The notes beneath the pieces were generated by a model. The model worked only from the letters and a program-made list of their open reading frames with translations. It was not told the DNA's origin and made no database searches. Below, one piece after another: positions 21,807 to 30,697 of a stretch of DNA of 64,000 bases. The DNA comes from Elioraea thermophila (ex Habib et al. 2022) (lineage in GTDB: Bacteria > Pseudomonadota > Alphaproteobacteria > Acetobacterales > Acetobacteraceae): assembly GCF_003336755.1 (NCBI RefSeq), contig NZ_QMDI01000002.1, forward strand, positions 372,001 to 436,000, in the 5' to 3' direction. The translations under genes and the position numbers were made by a program. Each line of letters begins with the position of its first letter. The first letter of the stretch is position 1.

Positions 21807-22661
21807 ATGGACCTGCCGCGCCCGTCCGTGGTGCTGCCCGAGGGGGCGACCGAGTGCCACTCCCACGTCTACGACCCGGACCGCTTTCCCTTCCTCGACT
21901 CCGAACTCGGCGAAGCGCCCCATCCGCTCGAGACCTACCGCGCGGTGCTGATGGAGGGCTTGGGTTTCTCGCGAATCGTCGTCGTCCAGCCGGGCGCCTA
22001 CGGGGCGGACAATCGCTGCACCCTCGATGCGGTGGCGCGGATCGGGCTCGAACGGGCACGCGCCGTGGTCACCACCGCCCCGGACGTGACGCTCGATGCC
22101 TTGCGCGACCTGCACCGCCAGGGCGCGCGGGGCTTGCGGCTGACCACGCGCGCAAGCCAGCCAGGCCGGCTGTCGCTCGACGACGCCCCGCGACTCGCGC
22201 CGCTCTGCGCCGAACTCGGCTGGCACCTCGCGCTGCAGATCCGCGATGGGTCCGTCCTGCCCGATCTCGTCGACACCCTTGCCGCCCTGCCCTGCCCGGT
22301 GGTGATCGACCATCTCGGCCGCGTGCCGCCCGGGCCCGGGCGGCTCGCCACCGCCACCCACCCCGCCTTCCAGGCGCTCCTGCGCGCCGTCGAAGGCGGC
22401 AATGTCTGGGTCAAGCTGTCGGGGCTTTACTACTCCTCGGCTTTCCCTTGGCCTTATCCGGATGTGGAACAGCGCGTGCGCGCGCTCGTCGAGGAACGGC
22501 CCGACCGTCTCATCTACGGGCAGAACTGGCCGCACCCGCGGCGGGACCCGAAGCCGGACGATGCAAAGGAGCTCGAGCTCTTCTTCGACTTCGTGCCGGA
22601 CCCGAAGGTGCGGCAGGCCATTCTGGTCGACAATCCCGCCCGGCTCTACTTTACCGACTGA
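21807..22661 (+). CDS. Amidohydrolase family protein (2-pyrone-4,6-dicarboxylate lactonase-like)
   Basis: A 284 aa TIM-barrel metal-dependent hydrolase of the amidohydrolase-2/PDC lactonase group. Marks are ATECHSHVYDPDRFPF near the N terminus (the HxH position reads HSH), PCPVVIDHLGR with the barrel His, and RLIYGQNWPHP near the C terminus, where many relatives have GTDWPH; the metal or catalytic Asp is thus replaced by Gln-Asn here. Hydrolysis of a lactone or cyclic dicarboxylate is likely; the substrate is unknown. The promoter region holds the Fur-like boxes of the divergent iron gene. Confidence 0.82.
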   Translation: MDLPRPSVVLPEGATECHSHVYDPDRFPFLDSELGEAPHPLETYRAVLMEGLGFSRIVVVQPGAYGADNRCTLDAVARIGLERARAVVTTAPDVTLDALRDLHRQGARGLRLTTRASQPGRLSLDDAPRLAPLCAELGWHLALQIRDGSVLPDLVDTLAALPCPVVIDHLGRVPPGPGRLATATHPAFQALLRAVEGGNVWVKLSGLYYSSAFPWPYPDVEQRVRALVEERPDRLIYGQNWPHPRRDPKPDDAKELELFFDFVPDPKVRQAILVDNPARLYFTD

Positions 22662-22749
22662 CGCCCGCTCGAGACCGCAGGGCTTGCCCCCTCGCAGGAC
22701 GTGCCGCGCGGTCCCTTTCCCCGTCTCGGCAGTGGAAGGGACGGACCGA

Positions 22750-23118
22750 TCAGACGTGGAAGCTCTCGCCGCAGCCGCAGCGGCCCTTCTCGTTCGGGTT
22801 GACGAAGGTGAAGCCCGAGGAGAGGGCGTCGGCCCGCCAGTCCATCACCGTGCCGATGAGGAACAGGGCGGCGCGGCGATCCACCAGCAGCGTGAGGTCG
22901 TGGTCCACCACCACCTCGTCGTTCGGCCCGATCTCGTCGGTGTAGGAGAGGTCGTAGGAGAGCCCCGAACAGCCGCGGGTGCGCACGCCGATGCGCAGGT
23001 AGCGCTTGGCGCCGGGCCGGGCATAGAGGGCGCGCAGACGCTCCGCCGCCGCGTCGGTCAGACGCAGGAGGGGCGGGAGGGTGCGGCCGGGCTTGGCGTC
23101 AGTGACACTCATTCTCAT
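22750..23118 (-). CDS. sufA: HesB/IscA family iron-sulfur carrier (SufA-like)
   Basis: A-type carrier of about 122 aa that accepts and passes on Fe-S clusters. The conserved cysteines are in RTRGCSGLSYDLSY and the C-terminal CGCGESF motif. It is the last gene of the suf run and follows sufT by about 45 bases. Start is either the ATG at 23118 or the one two codons later at 23112; the open frame further upstream is not conserved. Confidence 0.9.
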   Translation of the reverse strand: MRMSVTDAKPGRTLPPLLRLTDAAAERLRALYARPGAKRYLRIGVRTRGCSGLSYDLSYTDEIGPNDEVVVDHDLTLLVDRRAALFLIGTVMDWRADALSSGFTFVNPNEKGRCGCGESFHV

Positions 23119-23162
23119 GTCGCCGAGGATAGCACGGATCGAGCAACAGCGCTTGACCCGGA

Positions 23163-23615
23163 TCAAAACATGTTGACGGCGAGCCGGGCCTCCTCGCTCA
23201 TCCGAGACGGGTCCCAAGGCGGATCCCACACCACCTCGACATCGCAGCGGGTCACACCGGGCACGCCGAGCACCGCCTTCTGCACCTGCGCCGGCAGCTC
23301 CTGCGCCGAGGGGCAGCCGGGGGCGGTGAGCGTCATCTCCACCTTCACCGCCCCGTCCTCGCCGATCTCGATCGCGTAGATCAGCCCGAGCTCGTAGATG
23401 TTCACCGGGATCTCCGGGTCGTAGACGGTGGCGATGGCGTCGATCAGCGCCTGTTCGCCGATCGCCCCGCCGCCCGTCGGGCCGGCGGCGGACGACGGCG
23501 GCGCGGCAGGCATCTCGCCCTCGGGGGTCCAGACGGTCGCCACGGAACGGTCGCCCTGCCCCGCCTCGCCCCGCATGTCCTGACCGCCATGTCCGTCCGG
23601 TGCCATCATCGCCAT
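23163..23615 (-). CDS. sufT: SUF system protein SufT (MIP18/DUF59 family)
   Basis: A 150 aa Fe-S assembly factor. The DUF59 core begins around residue 50 with TVYDPEIPVNIYELGLIY, has the conserved Cys in TAPGCPSAQELP, and ends VVWDPPWDPSRMSEEARL. The first 50 residues are Gly/Ala-rich and probably disordered. GGAGAAGGGGAGG precedes the ATG at 23615. It sits between sufU and sufA in the suf run, as in many alphaproteobacteria. Confidence 0.92.
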   Translation of the reverse strand: MAMMAPDGHGGQDMRGEAGQGDRSVATVWTPEGEMPAAPPSSAAGPTGGGAIGEQALIDAIATVYDPEIPVNIYELGLIYAIEIGEDGAVKVEMTLTAPGCPSAQELPAQVQKAVLGVPGVTRCDVEVVWDPPWDPSRMSEEARLAVNMF

Positions 23616-23637
23616 GGCCCCTCCCCTTCTCCCCCGC

Positions 23638-24120
23638 TCACTCGGTCGTCGCCGACGCCTCGCCGGCGAGTGCGGCTTCCAGCGCGTGCCAGGCGAGGGT
23701 GGCGCACTTCACCCGCGAGGGATACTCGGCCACGCCCGACAGCGGGCGAAGACGCTCGAGATCCTCCGCGTGCACCGCGCCGCAAACGGGGCAGCGTCCG
23801 GTGCGAACGAGGCTGCGGAAGGCGTCCGCCAGCGCCCGGGCCTCAGCAGCCGACTTGCCGCGCACGGTCTCGGTCATCAGCGAGGCGGAGGCGACGGAGA
23901 TGGCGCAGCCCCGGCCTTCGAAGGCGGCGTCGGCGATGCGGTCCTGCTCGTCGAGCCGCACCCAGACCTCGACCCGATCGCCGCACATCGGATTGTCGCC
24001 CCTGGCGTGGCGCGCGGGTGGGGCAAGGCGGCGGAAGTTCCGCGGATGCCGCCCGTGATCGAGGATCACCTCCTGGTAGAGGTCGCGCAGGTCGGCGAAG
24101 TCGGCAGACGCGTCGGTCAC
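23638..24120 (-). CDS. sufU: SUF system scaffold/sulfurtransfer protein SufU
   Basis: NifU-N-like protein of 160 aa that takes sulfur from SufS for cluster assembly. Ligands seen are Cys46 and Asp48 in NPMCGDRV, Cys72 in GRGCAISVASAS and Cys139 in RVKCATLAWHAL. An additional CPVC pair (Cys110, Cys113) sits in a short segment before LERLRPLSGV, unusual for the family. The GTG at 24120 overlaps the sufS stop in a GTGA arrangement, and the longer open frame upstream is antisense-like noise. Confidence 0.9.
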   Translation of the reverse strand: MTDASADFADLRDLYQEVILDHGRHPRNFRRLAPPARHARGDNPMCGDRVEVWVRLDEQDRIADAAFEGRGCAISVASASLMTETVRGKSAAEARALADAFRSLVRTGRCPVCGAVHAEDLERLRPLSGVAEYPSRVKCATLAWHALEAALAGEASATTE

Positions 24121-25370
24121 GCGAAGAACCTCCGCACCCGCTCGAGCGCCTCGGCGAGCGCGTCGATCTCCGCCCGCGTCGTGTAGGCGGCGAAGGAGGC
24201 GCGAGCGGTGGAGTCGACGCCGAGCACACGCATCAGGGGCTCCGCGCAGTGATGGCCGGCGCGCACGGCGATCCCTTGGCGGTCGAGCAGGGTGGCGACG
24301 TCGTGCGCATGCGCACGATCCAGCGCGAAGGCGACGACCCCGCCGCGATCCTGCGCGCGGCCGAACACGCGCACGCCCTCGATGGCGGCGAGACGAGCCA
24401 GCGCATGGTCGGTCAGCGCCCGCTCGTGCGCCTCGATGGCATCGATGCCGACCCGCTCCACCCAGGCGATGGCGGCGGCGAGCCCGATCCCCTCCAGGAT
24501 CGGCGGCGTGCCGGCCTCGAACTTGTGCGGGATGCGCGCCCACTCGGCCCTCTCGAAGGAGACGGAGGCGATCATGTCGCCACCGCCGAGGAAAGGCGGC
24601 ATGCGCTCGAGCAGCTCCGCCCGCGCCCACAGCACGCCGATCCCCGTCGGGCCGTAGAGCTTGTGGCCGGTGAAGACGTAGAAATCGGCCCCGATCGCCT
24701 GCACGTCGACCCGCCGGTGCACCGCCGCCTGGCTGCCATCGAACAGCACGAGGGCGCCGGCATCGTGGGCGGCGCGCGCGATCCGCTCGGCCGGGGTGAC
24801 GGTGCCGAGCACGTTCGACATGTGGGTGATGGCGACGAGCCCAACCCGGCCATCGGCAAGCAGGCGTTCGAACGCCTCCCAATCGAGTTCGCCCTCCGCC
24901 GTGATCGGGCAGACGCGGAGCTCAACGCCCCGTGCGTCGCGCAAGAGCTGCCAAGGGACGATGTTGGCGTGGTGCTCCATCGCGCTGATCAGCACCGCCT
25001 TCGCGGGATCCATCACCCCGCGACCGTAGGCATGGGCAACGAGATTGATCGCCTCGGTGGCGTTCTTGGTGAACACGATCTCGTCGCGCGAAGGCGCGTT
25101 GAGGAAGCGGGCCACCGCATCGCGCGCGGATTCGAACGCCTCGGTCGTGCGTTCGCTCATCCAGTGCAGGCCGCGATGCACGTTGGCGTACTGGTGCTCC
25201 ATCGCGTGCACCATCGCCTCGATCACCGCGCGCGGCTTCTGCGCCGAAGCCGCGCTGTCGAGGTAGATGAGGGGCTTGCCGCGCACCGATTCGTCGAGGA
25301 TCGGGAACTCGCGGCGGATGGCGAGCACGTCGAAGCCCGGCGCCCGCGCCGCGGTGGCCGCCCGGCTCAT
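24117..25370 (-). CDS. sufS: Cysteine desulfurase SufS
   Basis: PLP-dependent group II cysteine desulfurase, 417 aa, supplying sulfur for Fe-S clusters. The PLP lysine is Lys237 in FTGHKLYGPTG and the persulfide cysteine is Cys375 in RAGHHCAEPLM. The N terminus has the YLDSAASAQKP motif. It lies after sufD (52-base gap) and is translationally coupled to sufU. Confidence 0.96.
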   Translation of the reverse strand: MSRAATAARAPGFDVLAIRREFPILDESVRGKPLIYLDSAASAQKPRAVIEAMVHAMEHQYANVHRGLHWMSERTTEAFESARDAVARFLNAPSRDEIVFTKNATEAINLVAHAYGRGVMDPAKAVLISAMEHHANIVPWQLLRDARGVELRVCPITAEGELDWEAFERLLADGRVGLVAITHMSNVLGTVTPAERIARAAHDAGALVLFDGSQAAVHRRVDVQAIGADFYVFTGHKLYGPTGIGVLWARAELLERMPPFLGGGDMIASVSFERAEWARIPHKFEAGTPPILEGIGLAAAIAWVERVGIDAIEAHERALTDHALARLAAIEGVRVFGRAQDRGGVVAFALDRAHAHDVATLLDRQGIAVRAGHHCAEPLMRVLGVDSTARASFAAYTTRAEIDALAEALERVRRFFA

Positions 25371-25422
25371 GCGCTGGCCTCCTTCCGCATCCGAGCCGCG
25401 ATGTCCCGCTGCCCGCCCATGC

Positions 25423-26763
25423 TCATCCGCCGTGCTCCACCCGCTGCCACCAGGCCAGGGTCTCCGCGTGCAGCCGTTCGCGCAAGCCCTCGTCGGCCAC
25501 GAGGCTCACCGCATCGTCGAGGAAGGCCTGGACGAGGATCGACTTCGCTTCGGCCTCGGGGATGCCGCGGCTGCGCAGGTAGAAGAGCGCCTCGAGGTCG
25601 AGCTCGCCGACCGTCGCGCCGTGGCTGCACTTCACGTCGTCGGCGTAGATCTCGAGCTGCGGCTTGGCGTCGATCTCGGCTTCGGGGCTCAACAGCAGCG
25701 CCTGGTTCATCTGATAGCCGTCGGTCTTCTGCGCGGCGCGATGGACGTGGATCTTGCCCTGGAACACCCCCCGCGCGCGCCCCGCGAGCACGGTCTTCAC
25801 CGTCTGGCGCGAGGCGCAGTCGGGAGCGGCGTGCTCGATCACCGTCGTGGTGTCGGCGTGGCGGACGCCGTCGACGAGCTGGGCGCCGTTGAGATGGAGC
25901 GCGGCATGCGGCCCGGCCAGCACCGCGTGCACCTCGTTGCGCGTGAGCCGCGCCCCCTTGATCAGCGTGAAGCTGTCGTACTCCGCGCCTTGCTCGACGC
26001 GCACGGCGAGGGTGGCGGTGTGAACGGCCGAGAGCGGTTCGTCCTGCAGGCGGATGTGGATCAGGCGCGCGCCCGGACCGAGCTGGATCTCGCTCACCAC
26101 GTTCTGCCAGGCGAAGGCCTCCGGCTCGCCGCGCGCCTCCTCGACCAGCACGAGCCGTGCGCCGCGGCCGAGCCGGATCAGGTGGCGGGGATGGAAGGCG
26201 ACCGGGTGGCCAGCGCGGGCGGTGGCGTAGGAGAGGATGCGGATCGTTCCGCCGTCCACACCATCGGCAATTCGGACCACCGCCCCGTCCTCGGCGAGTG
26301 CCGCGTTGAGCGCGGGCAGCGGCAGCGTTTCGGGCGCAAGCCCGCCGAGGCCTGCGACGGTCTCCTCGTCGCGCGCTCGCAGCAGGTCGGCGAGGCTTGC
26401 GATCGCGACACCCGGCGCGAGATGGCTGACCGCCGAGAGGTCGCGCCGCACCCGCCCGTCGATCAGGACGAGAAGCGGGCCCTCCTCCTCCTCGAGGTCG
26501 AGGGGGGGACGGATGTCGGCGGCGAGGATCGGCTCCTCGAACCGCGTTTCGCGCAGCAGGGCGAGGTCGGTGTACTTCCAGGCCTCGACACGGCGCGTGG
26601 GAAAGCCCTGGGACGCGAAGGTCTCCGCCCCGCGCGCGCGCCAGGCGGCGACGACGGGGTGGCGCGCGCCGGGTAGGCGTTCGGCAAGACCGCGCGCGCG
26701 ATCGAGCAGATGCGCGACCGCGTCGGACCCGGCCGCGGCGGGGGCGTCCAGCACCTCGACCAT
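25423..26763 (-). CDS. sufD: Fe-S cluster assembly protein SufD
   Basis: Beta-helix partner of SufB in the SufBC2D scaffold, 446 aa. Seen are the N-terminal helical part with RRVEAWKYTDLALL and the C-terminal half with KTDGYQMNQALLLS, YADDVKCSHGATVGELD and LFYLRSRGIPEAEAKS, which carry the conserved Cys and His near the SufB interface. The ATG at 26763 lies seven bases after the sufC stop and gives the family start; an ATG 11 codons upstream lies within sufC. Confidence 0.95.
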   Translation of the reverse strand: MVEVLDAPAAAGSDAVAHLLDRARGLAERLPGARHPVVAAWRARGAETFASQGFPTRRVEAWKYTDLALLRETRFEEPILAADIRPPLDLEEEEGPLLVLIDGRVRRDLSAVSHLAPGVAIASLADLLRARDEETVAGLGGLAPETLPLPALNAALAEDGAVVRIADGVDGGTIRILSYATARAGHPVAFHPRHLIRLGRGARLVLVEEARGEPEAFAWQNVVSEIQLGPGARLIHIRLQDEPLSAVHTATLAVRVEQGAEYDSFTLIKGARLTRNEVHAVLAGPHAALHLNGAQLVDGVRHADTTTVIEHAAPDCASRQTVKTVLAGRARGVFQGKIHVHRAAQKTDGYQMNQALLLSPEAEIDAKPQLEIYADDVKCSHGATVGELDLEALFYLRSRGIPEAEAKSILVQAFLDDAVSLVADEGLRERLHAETLAWWQRVEHGG

Positions 26764-26770
26764 GCCCGCC

Positions 26771-27517
<747 letters not shown>

Positions 27518-27590
27518 CGCGCCTTCCATTGCCTTGTCGCAGCGATCCGCCACCGTTCCGCTTTCGCCCGCCGCCATCGCTCCCGAAGCG

Positions 27591-29045
27591 TCAGCCCACG
27601 CTGCCCTCGAGGCTGATCGCGAGCAGCTTCTGCGCCTCGACGGCGAACTCCATCGGCAGCTCCTTCAGCACCTCGCGGGCGAAGCCGTTGACGATCAGCC
27701 CAACCGCCTCCTCTTCGGTCATGCCGCGCTGGCGGCAATAGAAGAGCTGATCCTCGGCGATGCGGCTCGTCGTCGCCTCGTGCTCGACGCGGGCGGTGGG
27801 GTTGCGGGACTCGATGTAGGGCACGGTGTGCGCCCCGCAGCGATCGCCGATCAGCAAGGAATCGCACTGGGTGAAGTTCCGCGCGTGCTGCGCCTTGGGC
27901 AGGATGCGCACCAGGCCGCGATAGGTGTTCTGCCCCTCGCCCGCCGAGATCCCCTTGGAGACGATGGTCGAGCGGGTGCGGGGCCCGATGTGGATCATCT
28001 TGGTGCCCGTATCCGCCTGCTGGCGGTTGTTGGTGATCGCGACCGAGTAGAACTCGCCGACCGAACCTTCGCCCTGCAGGATGCAGGAGGGGTATTTCCA
28101 GGTGATCGCCGAACCGGTCTCCACCTGCGTCCAGGAGATCTTGCTCTTCGCCCCGCGGCAGGCGCCGCGCTTGGTGACGAAGTTGTAGATGCCGCCGCGG
28201 CCCTCGGCGTCGCCCGGGTACCAGTTCTGCACCGTTGAGTACTTGATGGTCGCCTCATCCAGCGCGACGAGTTCGACCACCGCGGCATGCAGCTGGTTCT
28301 CGTCGCGCTGCGGTGCCGTGCAGCCCTCGAGGTAGGAGACGTAAGCGCCCTCCTCGGCGACGATCAGCGTGCGCTCGAACTGGCCGGTGTTGCGCGCGTT
28401 GATGCGGAAATAGGTGGAGAGCTCCATCGGGCAGCGCACGCCCTTCGGCACGTAGACGAAGGAGCCGTCCGAGAACACCGCCGAATTGAGCGCGGCGAAG
28501 AAGTTGTCCGAGGGCGGCACCACGGTGCCGAGGAAGCGGCGGACGAGATCGGGGTGCTCGCGCACCGCTTCGGAGAAGGAGCAGAAGATCACGCCGGCTT
28601 CGGCGAGCTTCTCCTTGAAGGTGGTGGCGACACTGACGCTGTCGAACACGGCGTCCACCGCGACACCGGCGAGCCGCTCCTGCTCGCGCAGCGGGATGCC
28701 GAGCTTCTCGTAGGTGCGCAGGAGCTCGGGGTCGACCTCGTCGAGCGACTTCGGCTGGGCCTTCCGTTTCGGTGCGGCGTAGTAGTGCAGATCCTGGTAG
28801 TCGATCGGCGGGTAACGCACGGCCGCCCAGCGCGGCTCCTCCATCGCGCACCACGCACGGAAGGCCTTCAGCCGCCATTCGAGCAGCCACGCGGGCTCCT
28901 CCTTCTTGGCGCTGATCAGGCGGATGATGTCCTCATTCAGCCCCTTGGGGATCAGCTCCTGCTCGATCGGGGTTTCGAAGCCCCACCGGTAGCCACCTTC
29001 GGTGACGTCGCGGACGGTCTCGAGCGTGTCGGTCGCTGCGGGCAT
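27591..29045 (-). CDS. sufB: Fe-S cluster assembly protein SufB
   Basis: Main scaffold subunit of SufBC2D, 484 aa. Typical sequence includes [19 protein letters not shown] at the N terminus, [40 protein letters not shown] and [23 protein letters not shown] with the conserved C-terminal Cys residues. The ATG at 29045 gives the expected N terminus. First structural gene of the suf run, 41 bases after the regulator. Confidence 0.97.
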   Translation of the reverse strand: MPAATDTLETVRDVTEGGYRWGFETPIEQELIPKGLNEDIIRLISAKKEEPAWLLEWRLKAFRAWCAMEEPRWAAVRYPPIDYQDLHYYAAPKRKAQPKSLDEVDPELLRTYEKLGIPLREQERLAGVAVDAVFDSVSVATTFKEKLAEAGVIFCSFSEAVREHPDLVRRFLGTVVPPSDNFFAALNSAVFSDGSFVYVPKGVRCPMELSTYFRINARNTGQFERTLIVAEEGAYVSYLEGCTAPQRDENQLHAAVVELVALDEATIKYSTVQNWYPGDAEGRGGIYNFVTKRGACRGAKSKISWTQVETGSAITWKYPSCILQGEGSVGEFYSVAITNNRQQADTGTKMIHIGPRTRSTIVSKGISAGEGQNTYRGLVRILPKAQHARNFTQCDSLLIGDRCGAHTVPYIESRNPTARVEHEATTSRIAEDQLFYCRQRGMTEEEAVGLIVNGFAREVLKELPMEFAVEAQKLLAISLEGSVG

Positions 29046-29086
29046 GTCGTGATCCGTTCCCGTTTCTTTCGGTTCCCCTCGCGCGG

Positions 29087-29533
29087 TCAGCCCACGCTTG
29101 CCGCCACGGCGGGCGGTGGCGGAGCCCAGGCCGGGCAGGCCATGTCGGCCAGCGTGATCTCGGAGAGCGCGCGCCGGATCGCCGCGTTCACCGGGTCCCA
29201 GCGCCCGCGCACCCGGCAGGTGCATTCGTGTTCACAGCCCCCTGCGTGCTCCACGCAGGCGGCGAGCGCGATCGGGCCCTCCACGGCGTCGATCACGTCG
29301 CTGATCGCGGTCTCGGCGAGCGGGCGGGCGAGGCGATAGCCACCATGCGGGCCACGCTGGCTGACGACGAGGCCACCCGCGGCGAGCAGCTTGAGCACCT
29401 TCGCCACCGTGGGTTCCGCGATGCCGGTGGCGACCGCGAGCGCCGAAGCGTTGCGCACGGCACCGTCCGGTGCCGTGCCGAGTTCGCTCAACAGAACCAC
29501 CGCGTAGTCGCTCAATTTCGACAGCCGAAGCAC
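29087..29533 (-). CDS. sufR: Rrf2 family Fe-S sensing regulator of the suf operon
   Basis: A 148 aa winged-helix regulator. The start [19 protein letters not shown] is the Rrf2 N terminus, and a cysteine cluster suited to an Fe-S cluster lies at Cys93, Cys100, Cys104 and Cys106 ([14 protein letters not shown]). It probably senses cluster supply and represses the suf genes that follow it. The GTG at 29533 matches family starts. An ATG at 29572 inside a tandem repeat would add 13 residues beginning MGNGGQHGEWW; that form is less likely. Confidence 0.9.
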   Translation of the reverse strand: MLRLSKLSDYAVVLLSELGTAPDGAVRNASALAVATGIAEPTVAKVLKLLAAGGLVVSQRGPHGGYRLARPLAETAISDVIDAVEGPIALAACVEHAGGCEHECTCRVRGRWDPVNAAIRRALSEITLADMACPAWAPPPPAVAASVG

Positions 29534-29540
29534 GGCCAAC

Positions 29541-29577
29541 CACCATTCCCCATGCTGCCCACCATTCCCCATGCTGC
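29541..29577. repeat. Two-copy tandem repeat upstream of the suf regulator
   Basis: CACCATTCCCCATGCTGC occurs twice, at 29541-29558 and 29560-29577, offset by 19 bases. It ends eight bases from the regulator GTG on the minus strand and contains two upstream ATG codons. It could be a pair of operator half-sites for the Rrf2 protein or another regulator, or a chance duplication. A shorter GCAATGGTGGG-like word recurs near 29690. Confidence 0.6.
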
Positions 29578-29744
29578 GCCCCGCCTCCTTCCTTCCTGCT
29601 GGTTCGGCGGGCGAGACGCAATCCGGACCTCAGCGGTCCTGAATGCGAGATGCGTCCGCGAATCGGCGATGTCAAGTTAAATGGAGGGCAATGGTGGGTC
29701 GCCGGCACCGAGGCGCAGCCGATTGCCGCTGGAGCAGGTTAAGA

Positions 29745-30569
29745 ATGATTGAAAGCAAGCGAAGTGGGTTGGCAAATCCTATTGGGCCTGAGGGAGATCC
29801 TATTCGGCCTGAGGGAGAAAATTTTGAGCGCAAGTCAAAATTTTTTCGATCACAAAGCAATAATGAGTCTGACCTAGAGCCCGTCAAGACGCTTACAGCT
29901 TTCGCAAACACCGCAGGAGGCACTATACACTTCGAGATACTTGAGGGATGTAACCTAAAAGATCTCGATTCTGCACGAATCGATGACTTATGCCGCAGGT
30001 ATGTCGCGCCGCCGCTGCCAAATATTCAGAGTCAATCTGATGGAAAAAAAGGGATCTTAATTTCAATTCCTAAATCCCCATTGCGACCGCATGTGTTCAA
30101 GACCGCTGGAAATTTTCTGTTTGATGGTAAACAAAAGAATTACTTTTACCCTGGACAAATCGTAGTCCGACATTCTTCGAAGACAGAGCCTGCCGATGCA
30201 AACGACCTCCAAAAGATTTTTGAAGAAAAGCTTATCGCTAAGATAAAAGGTATTGGTGACCAGTTAGTTTTATTTGCACAGAAACTGAAGGACTCGTCAG
30301 AAGGCCTACCGGTTCAGCTCGTCGACGACAATTCTGCTATTCCTCTGGGAATTCCTGATCTCTCGCCGCTGTATCCTTACACCTATAAGCAGCTAGAGGA
30401 AAAAACGAGAATTAAAGGCAAGTCACTTCGCAAAATTTTTGACAAATATAGGATCAAAGAAAAACGACAATTTTCAATAAAGATCGAGTATGGTAAGACA
30501 ACTATTTTTAAATATTCGGAGCATGTGTTAGACTTTTTACGTAATCTGGCTTCAGAAGAAGCGGCTTAG
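29745..30569 (+). CDS. AT-rich Schlafen/AlbA_2-domain protein, horizontally acquired
   Basis: A 274 aa protein in DNA far poorer in G+C than its surroundings: two sampled 60-base lines have 43% and 32% G+C, against 78% in hisZ. Residues 41-160 read as an AlbA_2/Schlafen-type domain: ESDLEPVKTLTAFANTAGG, then PPLPNIQ, LISIPKSPLRPHVFK and IVVRHSSKTEPADANDLQ. The last 100 residues are charged, Lys-rich and unrecognised. The N terminus holds a seven-residue repeat. The ATG at 29745 has GGAG about 12 bases upstream. Such domains occur in nucleic-acid binding, antiviral and regulatory proteins; the actual role is unknown. No integrase or partner gene is adjacent. Confidence 0.75.
   Translation: MIESKRSGLANPIGPEGDPIRPEGENFERKSKFFRSQSNNESDLEPVKTLTAFANTAGGTIHFEILEGCNLKDLDSARIDDLCRRYVAPPLPNIQSQSDGKKGILISIPKSPLRPHVFKTAGNFLFDGKQKNYFYPGQIVVRHSSKTEPADANDLQKIFEEKLIAKIKGIGDQLVLFAQKLKDSSEGLPVQLVDDNSAIPLGIPDLSPLYPYTYKQLEEKTRIKGKSLRKIFDKYRIKEKRQFSIKIEYGKTTIFKYSEHVLDFLRNLASEEAA
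29776..29817 (+). repeat. 21-base in-frame tandem repeat
   Basis: Two adjacent 21-base units with one mismatch, starting ATCCTATT and ending CTGAGGGAG. They encode NPIGPEG and DPIRPEG at residues 11-24 of the AlbA_2-like protein, a Pro/Gly-rich linker before the domain. Confidence 0.9.
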
Positions 30570-30697
30570 GCTCCGCTGCCATGGCTACATAATTCGTAAA
30601 TTCGGAAAATCCTTCGTCCCATGCCTGACCCAATCCTGTCGGTCCATGCTCCCCCTCCGCGCGCGCCCCCTTCCTTGCTACACCCGCGCGCTCCGCC

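Noticed and set aside
29541-29577. The two-copy repeat as a CRISPR fragment
   Set aside because: Only two copies separated by one base, no spacers and no cas genes in the window.
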